Below are positions 24,201-35,800 of a stretch of DNA of 64,000 nt, piece by piece. The notes beneath the pieces were generated by a model, which saw only the letters and a list, made by a program, of their open reading frames with translations, was not told the DNA's origin and searched no databases. The stretch is from Paralichthys olivaceus. Its lineage: Eukaryota > Chordata > Actinopteri > Pleuronectiformes > Paralichthyidae. The position numbers and the translations under genes were made by a program. Position 1 is the first letter of the stretch. Every line of letters starts with the position of its first letter. The stretch spans positions 19,879,001-19,943,000 of the forward strand of contig NC_091110.1 of assembly GCF_024713975.1 (NCBI RefSeq), read 5' to 3'.

Positions 24201-27200
24201 AGTTTATCGTCATTTTAAATGTTTGACTTCTTTAAATCCAACAGAGCGACAGAAATTCTCTTCACGTTGACACTGGCTGAAATGCGACGTTTCAGCGGCA
24301 ACGGTCGTGTTGTCGCAGATTTTCCGGCTCGCGAACACTTCCAGCGCATGACAGAGGGGAGGCGGAACCTTGCACTGTTCCAGCACCATGACGCCGTAAC
24401 TGGCACCGCCCGTGACCCTGTAGTGGTTGACTATGGCACCAGGTGGCTACCTCTTGTTAGCACACTAGCATCTTAGCATGTTTGATAATACAGGTTTTTT
24501 TTTGATAGTATGAAAATGCTATGTTTGCATGTTAGCTTAAATCAAATTTTGATAATAAATCAGTATTAGCATCTCAAACTGCTTCATGTTTAGCGTTAGC
24601 TTTTCTTTGTCTCATTTATTCCTCCATGCTCTCTATTGAAGGATGGGATCGTCACTGGCAACGGTCTCAGGTACTGTTTTATTTCGAGTGAGCAGTGAGC
24701 TTTTAGCATTAGCCTACCATCATACCCATTTATTTAGCATTAGCATCTAACAGTAGTTTACCATCATTCCCATTGTAGTGATAACATCATGTTTTAAAGT
24801 CAATAGGTTTTTTTTATAAAGTTTTTTTTTTTTTTTTTTCACAGTGCAGAGAAACAAATCATGAATGAATCGCTCAGAGCGTTTAAGAAAATAAAAATTA
24901 TGTAGAATTAAACAAATATTGTCTTTCAGGTTGTTTCGCTCCATCATGAACCTGCGGCAGGTGCTGCAGAGCTCCGCCCACTGGCTGCTCCTATTGGACA
25001 AGAGCATTTACCACCACGACCAGTCGAAACCCTTCCTGCAAATGGTAACCTCTGAGTCCATCCACTGTTTTACAGCTTTGTTTGATCTACAGTGTGACGG
25101 GTAGTTTGTGTTTGAAAGGTCAGAGTCAGGTCTGTCCGAACATCAGCTGATGTAACAGATGTGTTTGAGAAGAGTCAGAGCTCTGACGTTAATCATGTGA
25201 TGTTTCCACAGGACGACGTGATCTCAGCTCAGGACGCTCTGCCTCAGAAGACGCCGCTCGTGCTCAGCGATGAGCCCAGGTGAGGGGCCTAACTTCGTTA
25301 TGTACAGAATCTGTTTTTAAATAAAGTTTAGCTTGAATGTTGTTTCAAAAACCTTCATCTGCATTTCAGGCCGTTGATCATCTTTAACCCGACGGAGCAG
25401 CTCCGAACGTCCGTCATCACCATCGTTGTCGATTCTCTGGATGCTCGTGTTGTTGATGCAGAAACAGGTCAACCAATGGCTGCGCAGATCTCTGCCGTGT
25501 GGACGGAGCCAAGCCGAGCATCCACAGAGGCGTTCCAGGTGAGAACGACGAGTTGAGTTCATTAATAAACACACTTTGGTCGGTCTTTGTTTCACGTTGT
25601 GTTTTGTCGCTTCAGTTTTCTTTCGTGGCTGAACTTCCTCCTCTGTCACTCGTCGTGTATCATGTGAGCAAAGCATCAGCTGGCTCCTCCCACCGGGCAA
25701 AGTACATCTTCCATCGTCGTGGCAACACACCGACTGTTCACACCAAACACTTTCAGGTGTCGCACCTCACTGGACCTGATGCCGACGCGCCTCTGTCGCT
25801 TAGCAACAAGCATTTACAAATATGGAGTTCCCTGGAGACTGGCCTGTTGCAGGTATGTACAGAAATACACACACACACTATGTATATTTATTTTACTGTG
25901 GTTTTATTTTAAATAAATAAATCACTGATAATATTTATCAGTGATTATAATCTTTTCCTCGTCTATAACTACATTTTTCTAAATTGTGACCGATATTTTT
26001 TTTTAAATGTTTGTTTTATTTTGAAATTCAGAAGCTGCGTCTTCAATCCGGTCTGGTCCGTAAGGTCCAAATTCAGTTCCTGTGGTACGGAACCAGAACT
26101 GGAGCGGACAGGAGCGGAGCCTACCTGTTTCTGCCAGGGGAGGAGGGGGCCCAGGTAAGACCAGGACCAGGACTTAGACCAAGACACAATCCAGTTGACT
26201 GGTCTGATTGACTGATGTCTCTCGCCCACCTGCAGCTCTACTCGTCCTCAGACCCCCCCCTGGTCCGAGTCTCCAAAGGTCCCATCTTCTCTGACATCAC
26301 TTCCTGTTACCAACACTTCACACACACAGTGCGGCTCCTCCACCTGGACGGTAACGATATGTTTCTACGTTTCTGTCGTGCTCCGTCAGTGTGTGACATG
26401 TGATCCTGTGCTGCGTGTTTAAACTCAGAGTTTGTCAAGTAACATGTTTAAAACATGTTCGTTGACATTGACTTGTGTGCAGTGATGTGCAAGTGTACTC
26501 TGAGACATCACTGGTTGGCGTGGTCACATGATTGTATAATTGTTAATGTTGTATTTATTTCATTCATTCACTGAATTATATAATTCATCTTAATTAACAG
26601 TTAACATTAACCGTTTCACAATAAAATTATTCTGACTTCCTGTTTACAGGGCATGCTGGGAGGTCCCTGGAGATTTCCAACACGGTGGACATCAGGTCGG
26701 AGAAGAACCGCGAACTCGTCATGCGGCTTGCCAGTGATGTCGCCAACGGCAACCGTTTCTTTTCCGACCTCAACGGTTTCCAGGTTTCTATCTTTTCATT
26801 CGTCCAATCAGATCATTTCATGTCGGTTGGTGTTTACTGATTTCCTGAGTATTGATTGGTCGCAGATGCAGCAGCGGCGGACCTTGGCGAAGCTCCCCCT
26901 GCAGGCCAACTTTTATCCAATGAGCTCGTCCTCGTTCCTTCAGGACTCTGCGTCTCGTCTGACGCTGCTGTCGGCGCAGAGTCAGGCCGTCGCATCACTC
27001 AGACCAGGTGAAAACAGCTTTCAGTCATTTTGAATTAAACATTTTCAGGGTTTCTTTTTTGTTTTCTCTTCATTCATAATAATAAACTTTTCATTCACGA
27101 TTCAACTCAAACCAAACTATAAAATCATGAAGAATCAAGAATAAATTCAGATTCATTTCCTTGAATCTTTGTTTCAAAGTTTTCTTGTGAGTTCAAACCA

Positions 27201-28429
27201 CTAATGATTCTGATGAAACATAAAAAATTAAAGCGTCTTTGTTGAAACATGATAACGATCAGGTGATTAAACACAATCAAGTATCAATATCAGAAATTAT
27301 ATTTTAATCTTCATCCGAAGTGAATCATTGACGTGAACAGTGAATCTTGGGACGCGTTTATAAACTGAGGTAAAAGAAGGCGTCGCCCTTGTTCTGCCAC
27401 ATTGCTGACTCTGACCTGTGACCTCTGACCCGTGCAGGTGAGCTGGAGGTGGTGTTGGACCGGAGGCTGCAGCAGGACGATAACCGCGGCCTCGGTCAGG
27501 GTGTCACTGACAACAAGCTGACGGCAAATTTTTTCCAACTGCTGCTGGAGGAGCGGAGGGGCGGGACTCAGGTGAGGGGGTGTGGCCACAGTTTTCAACA
27601 GAAAATACTTATTTTAAATTGTCTTTGTAATTTTAACTTATCTTTGTTTTCTGACAGGAAGTGGGAGGAGCCTCAGTCGACCACTTGTCACTGCTCGCCC
27701 ACCTGACCTCGCTCTCCCTCTGCCACCCACCAGTCACCATGGTCACCCAAAGCAACAGCAAGCTGCCAAAGCTCCACCCGTTCCGGCCACTCAGCTCATC
27801 GCTGCCGTGCGACATTCACCTGCTGAACATGAGGACACTGGAGGACGCTCAGGTGAGGACTGCACCTGGAAACACCTGGAACATCCATTATTGGTTTTCA
27901 GAAATAAAACAACATAAATGTAAAGTCTCGATAACCAATAATGACCAGGAGTAAAAAGTGTTACCACGGTAAATAACAGAGAGATGTTTATATCTGTTTA
28001 TGGTAAACAGGAAGCAGGGAGCCCTTCACAGGAAGCTGCCCTCCTTCTCCACAGGAAGGGCTTTGACTGTAGTGCCGCCCCCAAGCCAGCGCTTAAGTGC
28101 ACATGGAGCGTGCACGAGGAGGTACACACACACACACCATTGTCTTCTTGTTGTTTGTCTGAATCGTTTATGTCATTTTTTAAATAAAGTTTTTCTTCCT
28201 GTTTAATGAATTTTCAAACAAATGTTTTATCTGTTTTTGTATATTTTTCTGTTTTCAGGTGAATCTGGACGATCTTTTCTCTCCTCTTCAGTTTCGCTCA
28301 GTTCGTCATTCAGGTCTGACTCTGCTGCGTGAAGATGACCACGACGAGTCCGCCCGCCAACAGCAGCCGTCGCACATGACTCGTCTGCGGCCAATGGAAA
28401 TCAGTGCGTTCCGCGTGGAGATCGACTGA
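21246..28429 (+). CDS. man2a1: Golgi alpha-mannosidase II (MAN2A family)
   Basis: Golgi alpha-mannosidase II (GH38) trims two mannoses from GlcNAcMan5GlcNAc2, committing N-glycans to the complex type. The start at 21246 gives a short tail (MKRSR) and one type II membrane anchor ([18 protein letters not shown]), then a coiled-coil stem ([20 protein letters not shown]). The catalytic domain has zinc-site PHSHNDPGW, the nucleophile motif [48 protein letters not shown] and [13 protein letters not shown]. The C-terminal beta domains include [28 protein letters not shown] and [12 protein letters not shown], ending [11 protein letters not shown] with TGA at 28427-28429. About 20 or more exons, apparently intact. 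Neighbours from human 5q21-22 favour man2a1, but several stretches ([17 protein letters not shown]) read closer to human MAN2A2, so the paralogue is less sure than the family. Confidence 0.88.
25921..25945. repeat. Short perfect inverted repeat in an intron
   Basis: ATCACTGATAA, TAT, TTATCAGTGAT: an 11-bp perfect stem with a 3-base loop, in AT-rich intron sequence. Confidence 0.9.
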
Positions 28430-30561
28430 AAACATGAATGAACAAAATGTGAAGGCAAACTCGTGATGTCACAGGTTTTTACAATCGGCAGGAAATAATT
28501 CTACAGGTGAAGTTTATATGGGAGATAAATGGTGACAAAATATCTGTCAAAAAAGTAAATTTAAAGTTATTGTAAAATAATTTATTAGACAGTTAAAATG
28601 TTTAAGAAAAAGTAGGAAATAATCTTAAACGAAGGTTCCTCTGTTTCTTGAAAACACTACCTAGGAGAAAATATGGATAGGAACAAGAAGACGGACGAAA
28701 AATTTAAAGAAAGATACTAAAAGAGTCAAAACACAGTTTTAATAATTTATTCATCAGTTCATAAAAAAGTTTCCTCTAAAAGGATAAACCATTTTCTGAC
28801 ATTTTAAAAACCAAACGTCAAATCAATCTATGACCATTAATCAATCAATATTTATTCATCTGTCAATGACAGAAATCATCACTTTCACTTCAGGACCTTT
28901 GTCTTCCGCAAATGAAGCTTAAAATGAGGTCAGTCTAAAGGTCAAAGGTTATTACAAAACTGAGAAACCACTGAAATCTAACCTGTTCGTGTTTCAACAG
29001 GTGAAGTTGCTTCGTCAACAAAAGGGACCAATCGATGAATGTTTTTAAATGAATGTGTTTCCATGGTGACTGTCAATCACAGTATGTGTCGTTGCTGCTA
29101 CTTTTTTAATTCAGTGTCTTTTCTCTGTTTATACATGAATGTGAAATGATGAAATGCGTCCGTTTAAAGTGTGATTGATTTTATTTTATTGATTTTGTCT
29201 TCTGATCGGTTGCTCTATTACACTGGAGATTTTTAAATGTGTGCATTTTCCTTTCCAAAATGTGTAAATATATATATATATTACAATTATATACATATTT
29301 CCATGTTTAAAAAAAAATTCTATTTATGCTGTAATAGAGACACTTTTGGGAAATTTGGGGAAGTACTTTTTTATCTAGAAAGTTTATATTTTGCTGAAAC
29401 GTGAAGCTTTAAATCCTAAAATGGTAAAGTTTTGTAAAATGATTGTTTTTTTTACTGTGAATTTTTTAATTACTTTTATTGATTTTGGGATGATTTTTGT
29501 TTTAGATAGAAAAATGAATTATTGTTCGATCTCTGCTGACAATAGTAGTTTATTTTCATACAAAGTCTTTTTGTTGTTTTTTTGGTTCGGTTGTGTTGGA
29601 TACTTGAACCTTTTCATCGTCTCTGAGCGGAGACGGAGAGACGAAGGTCAGAATGAAGGTGGGAGCAGATGTTAGCACATAATATTTTACAAATCAATAA
29701 GTCTTGATTAATTCCTTGTGGCAACTTATTTTTAGCATCAAATATTTTCATCCTGATGAAAATGATTTATGGTATAAAACATAAAAATGACAATCATCTT
29801 CAATCTTAAATCTTTCAAATTTTTGGTGGACACATTTATGGAAATATGTAACTTCAAATAGAATAAAAACGTGAATAAAGTATAATAGAATTTCAATAAG
29901 ATATAATGAAACAAAGCAGGATTAAAATAAAATAAAGTATATAAAAATGAATAACAGAATTAAAAACAGTAAAATAAGGGTGAAACAGATTTAAATGAAA
30001 TAAAATGAAACAAAACGATTAAAACAGAATAAAAATAGAATCATTGGGCTCTAAAATACAATTCGTGTTCCTCTGTTTTATTGAACTGTGATGTTCTTTG
30101 ATGTTCTTTGATGTTAATAAAGAATATAAACATTTGAACCTCACCGGAACAGAACAGGCGTTGATAAATAAGAGCTTTTATTTTGAAGTTGACAGGAAGT
30201 GTGACTCCGGTACCGCCTGGCCTCTTGCATTTCGCCGCTCCCCGGTCGGTCAGCTGACCGTCGGCCGGTCTGCTGACTCTGCCCTGATGCTCGAACCGTG
30301 ACCCGGACATCACCAGGTCGAGCCCGGTCTCCGTGTCCGCGTTACTGGAGCCCCTGACCCGGATTGGCTCCTGACACCCCCGCTGTCAGCCGGAGGCCGG
30401 ATCGCCGGACTCACCCGAGCCGAGTTTGTCGCACACATCGTCGGACCCGCTGATCGAGCGGCTCCGTTGCTCCAGCTCCCAGGCCGCTGAGCGGGTCGCC
30501 TCCCCCCGAGCCTGTGTGACTCCCAGCCGGCCCGCGGCCCCGGTCGGCCCCGCTGAGCACC
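28430..30561. other. man2a1-like 3' UTR and ugcg promoter region
   Basis: 28430 to about 29900 is AT-rich and fits a long 3' UTR, with several AATAAA variants and no coding signal. It is followed by A-rich low-complexity sequence to about 30040. About 30180-30561 becomes GC-rich with many CpG and leads into the ugcg start codon, fitting a CpG-island promoter and 5' UTR. Confidence 0.6.
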
Positions 30562-31334
30562 ATGGCCCTGCTGGAGCTCGCCATGCAGGGACTCGCCGTG
30601 TTCGGCTTCATCTTGTTCTTCGTCCTGTGGCTCATGCACCTCATGTCCATCATCTACGTGTAAGTCAACGGTCTTTGCGGCTAACAGCTAAGCTAACAGC
30701 AGGACTAGCTGTTAGCCAACAATTATCAGATTCGTGTCTTTGTCCCTCTGGTTGTTTCCGTCACGTTCACATCGGTCGCGGTGAAACATGTAAACGGGAG
30801 AATCGCGTCTCCTCCGCGGGTCTCTGGATGTGTCACAGCCGTTATAGCTTCCGTGTCTGCTCGGCTAGCTGTTGGGCGTTTTCCTGGTTCACCGCTAGCC
30901 TGTTAGCTCTGTCAGTTCATGGCGCTGCCGCCGAGCAGCTTGTGGGAAACTCATGAAATTATAATGTACAATGTTGTAATTTATTGAAGTGTTGTGGCAC
31001 CGGGACGGTTGAGAAGCATACGCCGCAGAGAGGAGCTTGTTTCTCGGCCCCCTCTCTCTCGCGGCTCGCTGGAGTTAGCTTCAGACATTTCCTGTTTCTT
31101 CGTTAGATTGAAACATGTCGTGAATGTAACGGAATCACCGGATGTTGAAGAAAAGTGTGTGTTCATCAGACTGAGGTGAAATCACGTGAACCACGATCTG
31201 AATCTGCTCGATGTTTCAAACGTTGACGTCGGATTTGTGCAATAGTTTCTTCTGTTGTGACGAAATTGAAAACGTCATGTTTGTTTCAGTCTAACGTCAT
31301 TTATGATGGAATGGGAGTTAATTCATTGTGCAAC

Positions 31335-31372
<38 letters not shown>

Positions 31373-31690
31373 ACTGGAAACCTGTTCATCCTGGTGACAA
31401 ACAAACAAACAAACAGCTCCTGATTGGAGGGAAACACTCCTTCAGTTGGTTTGGATCAAAAAATCCTTTCAAAGATCTTTGAATTGTGGTAAATTGTGAT
31501 TTTAGTTCAGTTGAAACTGAATCAAAACTTCACATGTTCACAAAAAACTGAAAAGATTTGTCAGACTCATTCGGTTTTATTATGATTATCTTCGATGTTT
31601 TCAATAATATCCTTATTACTAGCAATGCAACATTTTATGATATTATGATTCTGTCTGTTGATAACAAGAACAGTGAGAGTTAGTTTGACC

Positions 31691-31728
<38 letters not shown>

Positions 31729-34291
31729 GCGTCTCCACCTCCATAAGAAGAGGTCAGAGGTCAAACAGTCATTTGTGCAGCAAACAGGAGTTTCTCTCTT
31801 GAAGCCCCTGAAGGGAGTGGACCCAAACCTCATCTCCAACCTGGAGACGTTCTTTACTCTGGATTACCCCAAGGTGACGTTCACCCCCCCCACTCCCTCA
31901 CCTCTGATAACTAACTAATAACTAATTACCAACCTGCTCTCCAAACCTGGAGACGTTCTTTACTCTGGATTACCTTAAGGTGACGTCTATCAACCTCACA
32001 ACCCATCACAAGAAGTCCCTTTAATAACTAACCAGTACATTAGTAATAATTAACCATCCTATTCCCACAATCACCTCTCACTAATGACAAAGTAAGAACC
32101 CACTAACTTCGTTCAGGATTTCCAGGCTCATATAACGAGACAGTTTTGGTTTTTTCCGCAGTATGAGATCTTGCTCTGCATCCAGGATGAGGACGATCCT
32201 GCTGTCGACGTCTGCAAGAAACTTTTGGGAAAATATCCCAACGTTGACGCTCGTTTATTCATCGGTGAGAAATGTTTGTTGCTGTGTTCTTGGTGAAATT
32301 CATTCTGTCATGTTCTCGTAGTTACTCTACATCTAGTTATCTTTATTTAGTGTCTTCAGTTAAAGCATCTGACGTTAGCATGTGGTGGTGTTTGGTTCTC
32401 AGGGGGCAAGAAAGTTGGAATCAACCCGAAGATCAACAACCTGATGCCTGGTTATGAAGGAGCCAAATACGGGCTGGTGTGGATCTGTGACAGCGGCATC
32501 AGAGGTCAGCGCCGACGCCCACCACATGTTAATTTCACCTTTAGCTGGTCTCATTGCTAGCTAATGCTAACTGTTTGTGCGTGTGTGTGTGTGTGGCAGT
32601 GAAACCTGACACCCTGACAGATCTGACCAATCAGATGACAGAGAAGGTGGGATTGGTCCACGGGTTGCCGTATGTTGCCGACCGGCAAGGCTTCGCCGCC
32701 ACGCTGGAGCAGGTAAGGCTAGCACGCTAACAGTGTGCTCACTCAGCTGCTACTCACATGATCAAAACCAGATACAACATGCTAATGTTGTTTGACATGC
32801 TAAATGTAATGTGTTTACTCTCTCATTTAGCATTAGTTTTTGAAGCTGTTAATTATGTCTCACATGTTTTTTTAAGATCATTCATCGGCTCTTTGACACG
32901 TGATCATCTTCTAACACATGCTAAACGTGTTGCTAACCAGTAGCTTAGGTTAACCCATTTTTTTTGTTTTGGCTAATGTGATGACAGTAAATTGTTTCTG
33001 TGGCTGTATTAATGCTAACAGAGGCTAATGGTTCTCCAGGTGTATTTTGGGACGTCTCATCCTCGATCTTACATCTCAGCGAATGTGACGGGGATAAAGT
33101 GCGTAACAGGGATGTCGTGTCTAATGAGGAAGGACGTGTTGGATCAGGCCGGCGGTTTGGTCGCTTTCGCTCAGTACATCGCTGAAGATTACTTCATGGC
33201 TAAAGCCATCGCAGACAGGTTAACATGTTAGCATTAGCATCAGCATCTGGTAAACGTTTTTGTGTTTTAAGTTCAAGTATTGATTTCATGCCTTCGTTTC
33301 CGTAGAGGCTGGAAGTTCTCCATGGCAACGCAGGTGGCACTGCAGAATTCTGGGTCTTATTCTATTGGCCAGTTTCAGTCCCGTATGATCAGGTGACTTT
33401 ACATCTCTGTTTGTGATTGGCTGTGGATATCATCCATATTACATCAATAGTTATTTTATTTTATAAAGGTGAAGTTTTTTTTTTCAAATCTGCAATAAAT
33501 ATAAATGATTTGTCTTGAATTGTGTTTTTGTCAGTTATTAATCATAATCATTTTTTATCTTGTTGTTCCTCAGATGGACTAAACTGAGGATCAACATGCT
33601 TCCTGGCACCGTGTTGGAGCCCGTCTCTGAGTGCTTCCTGGCCAGCCTCATTATTGGCTGGGCTGCTCATCACGTGTTCAGGTACGCAGCCAATCAGAGA
33701 GCAGCTTATGTTGACACTGTTTTTAGGTGGGAAATGTATAATTCTGTGGTTTTACTATTGTTGATGGTGTGTGTTTGTAACGTGTGTAGGTGGGACATGA
33801 TGGCGTTCTTCATGTGTCACTGTTTGGCCTGGTTTATTAGTGACTACATTCAACTCACTGGAGTTCAGGTATTAACATGATGTGCTTTTAATTTGGAAGA
33901 ATATTAGTTATTAACTCGTTTCTAATAATCACCTGATCAAAACATGTAGATTAGTAAACATAATATTTTATATAGTTCAAGATTTACCTAATGGATATAA
34001 TATTTACATTAAATATATATAAGCAAATAAACAGACGTAAAAAAAACTTAAAGAAATGAAATGAAAATGTAAACGTTTTTAAGTCTCAGGTTTAATTGTC
34101 ACTGTTCACACATCCTGCAGGGCGGCGCTCTCTGCTTCTCGAAGCTGGACTTTGCGGTGGCGTGGTTCATCAGAGAGTCGATGGCAGTGCAGATCTTCTT
34201 GTCAGCTCTGTGGGACCCGACCATCAGCTGGAGAACCGGTCGATACCGGCTCCGCTGTGGCGGCACAGCTGAAGAGATCCTCGATGTGTAG
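30562..34291 (+). CDS. ugcg: UGCG, ceramide glucosyltransferase
   Basis: UGCG transfers glucose from UDP-glucose to ceramide on the cytosolic face of the Golgi, the first step of glycosphingolipid synthesis (GT21). Exons: 30562-30659, 31729-31873, 32162-32264, 32403-32504, 32600-32712, 33040-33218, 33306-33392, 33574-33681, 33790-33868 and 34121-34291. The start gives [20 protein letters not shown], an N-terminal membrane anchor. Catalytic motifs in order: VWICDSGIR (first Asp, DXD-like), [36 protein letters not shown] (D/E motif) and the Q(Q/R)XXRW form SRMIRWTKLR. C-terminal membrane segments include [19 protein letters not shown] and [20 protein letters not shown]. It ends [13 protein letters not shown] at 34289-34291. 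Length is about 394 aa, as in mammals. Intron 2 carries a partial copy of exon 2, and intron 8 is open in frame. Confidence 0.97.
31335..31370. repeat. (CA)n microsatellite in ugcg intron 1
   Basis: CA run of about 36 bp. A separate (TC)n run at about 31692-31725 forms the polypyrimidine tract of the exon 2 acceptor. Confidence 0.9.
31929..31987 (+). repeat. Partial copy of ugcg exon 2 with its splice donor
   Basis: About 57 bp repeat the end of exon 2 and its donor (31823-31880): both contain CCTGGAGACGTTCTTTACTC followed by TGGATTACC and AAG then GTGACGT. Differences are few, so the duplication is recent or the piece is constrained. Only the 3' part of the exon is copied and no acceptor accompanies it. 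Use of the copied donor would lengthen exon 2 by 106 bp and shift the frame. Confidence 0.9.
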
Positions 34292-35800
34292 TTGCCATGA
34301 CGACCGGCTGAGCCTTCAGCTTCGTCCTCATCAAAGAGACTGATTTGTTTTTTTGTTTTTTAAGGAAAGTTTGTGTGTTTTTAACTATTTATGTTCCTTT
34401 GGTGCTAAAACTAAATGATGCCAGAACGAGCCAATGCACTGGAAGGAAGAAAGAAAAAATGAAAAAAATAAAAAATGAGAGGGAGTGACGCATCGCACTG
34501 AATCGTCTAATCTGTGATTGGACAAGAGGAAGAAAAAAAATCAGCCAATGGGGGGGGGGGGGTAAAATCCTCTCCTCATTGGTTGATTTTTCTTTGCTTA
34601 AATTTTCATGTTCAAAGTTTTTTTATGGAAGCAAATAACGGCCAAAAAAAATGTTATGACTGAAAATGAATTTATAGTATTACAATATTTTACTTTGAAA
34701 TTCAACCATTAAAGAATTACACTTGAAAAAACTATTAAGTTTAATTCAAACGGATGATTTTCAAATTAAAATAAAACTGATTATTAATTCAAAATTTTGT
34801 AGTTCATGTCCAGCAGGTGGCAGTTTTTTATTGTTATTTGTTGCCGAAATTTGCTTTGCGGATAAATAAATTGCAAAAAATTTAACATGATTCTCCGGCA
34901 AAAAAAAGAAACATGAGGCTCAAAGTGTAAACTCGCAGAAACATTCGCAGCTTTTTCTCCTCGTTTACAACAAATTCAGTTTTGGAACCAAAAAAGTTCT
35001 GGTTCTGGACTTTGGAGGTTCTTCTCTCCACGATTCGTTAGGGATTGAATCCAACAAAAGAAATAATAAGATTATTCATTTTCAAAATTAGAAGAAAAAC
35101 ACTTGATATTAAAATTAACCAATAAAATCACATCTGATCATTGATCTGTTGAGATTGTCAAAAAGAAAAAAACTGAAAACTTCAGTCAAAAAATGATTTG
35201 ACATAAAATTTGTATAAAAAAAATTTGCAATCTGATTAAGTATGACAAACCAGAGAATTCATATTTTTGAGATGTTTATTTTGTGTTTTAAGAAACATCT
35301 TTAAATTACAACCTAACGATCTTTATTTTGTCCTTGTGAGAACTTTTGGTACAAACTGTTCATCATTAATTATTTATTAGTTTGAGATAAGTCAGAGAGT
35401 CAAGCCGCATCTTTTGTTGTTCGTGAAGTTTCTGTCGCACACGACATAGTGGAAAAATATAAACAAAGCCAATCAGAAAAAAGATGTAAACACTGAACAA
35501 GTTTCTTTCCTGTTGTTTCACAGTCGTTACATTTCACGAGAGAAAATCACATTTCTGAATATTTTACTTTGCAGTCCAACACTGTATGTATGTGTGTGTG
35601 TGTGTGTGTGGACAATCGCAGCCGTGTTGCTTTACTGTTAGCATAGCTACAGGGGGTTTGGTTGATGACATCATTGAGTCGGACGAACCCAAGACGCCAT
35701 CGTCCAGATGGAAGTAGTTTATTTGTTTTTTTATGATTATGACCTGCTGTCTGACTGATCGTGTCATGTCAGGAACAATAAAGTTTTGTCCTTTTAAAGA
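34292..35800 (+). other. ugcg 3' UTR
   Basis: Non-coding AT-rich sequence ending at a clear AATAAA (35777-35782). It includes a G homopolymer near 34550-34562 and a TG microsatellite near 35588-35610. Confidence 0.7.
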
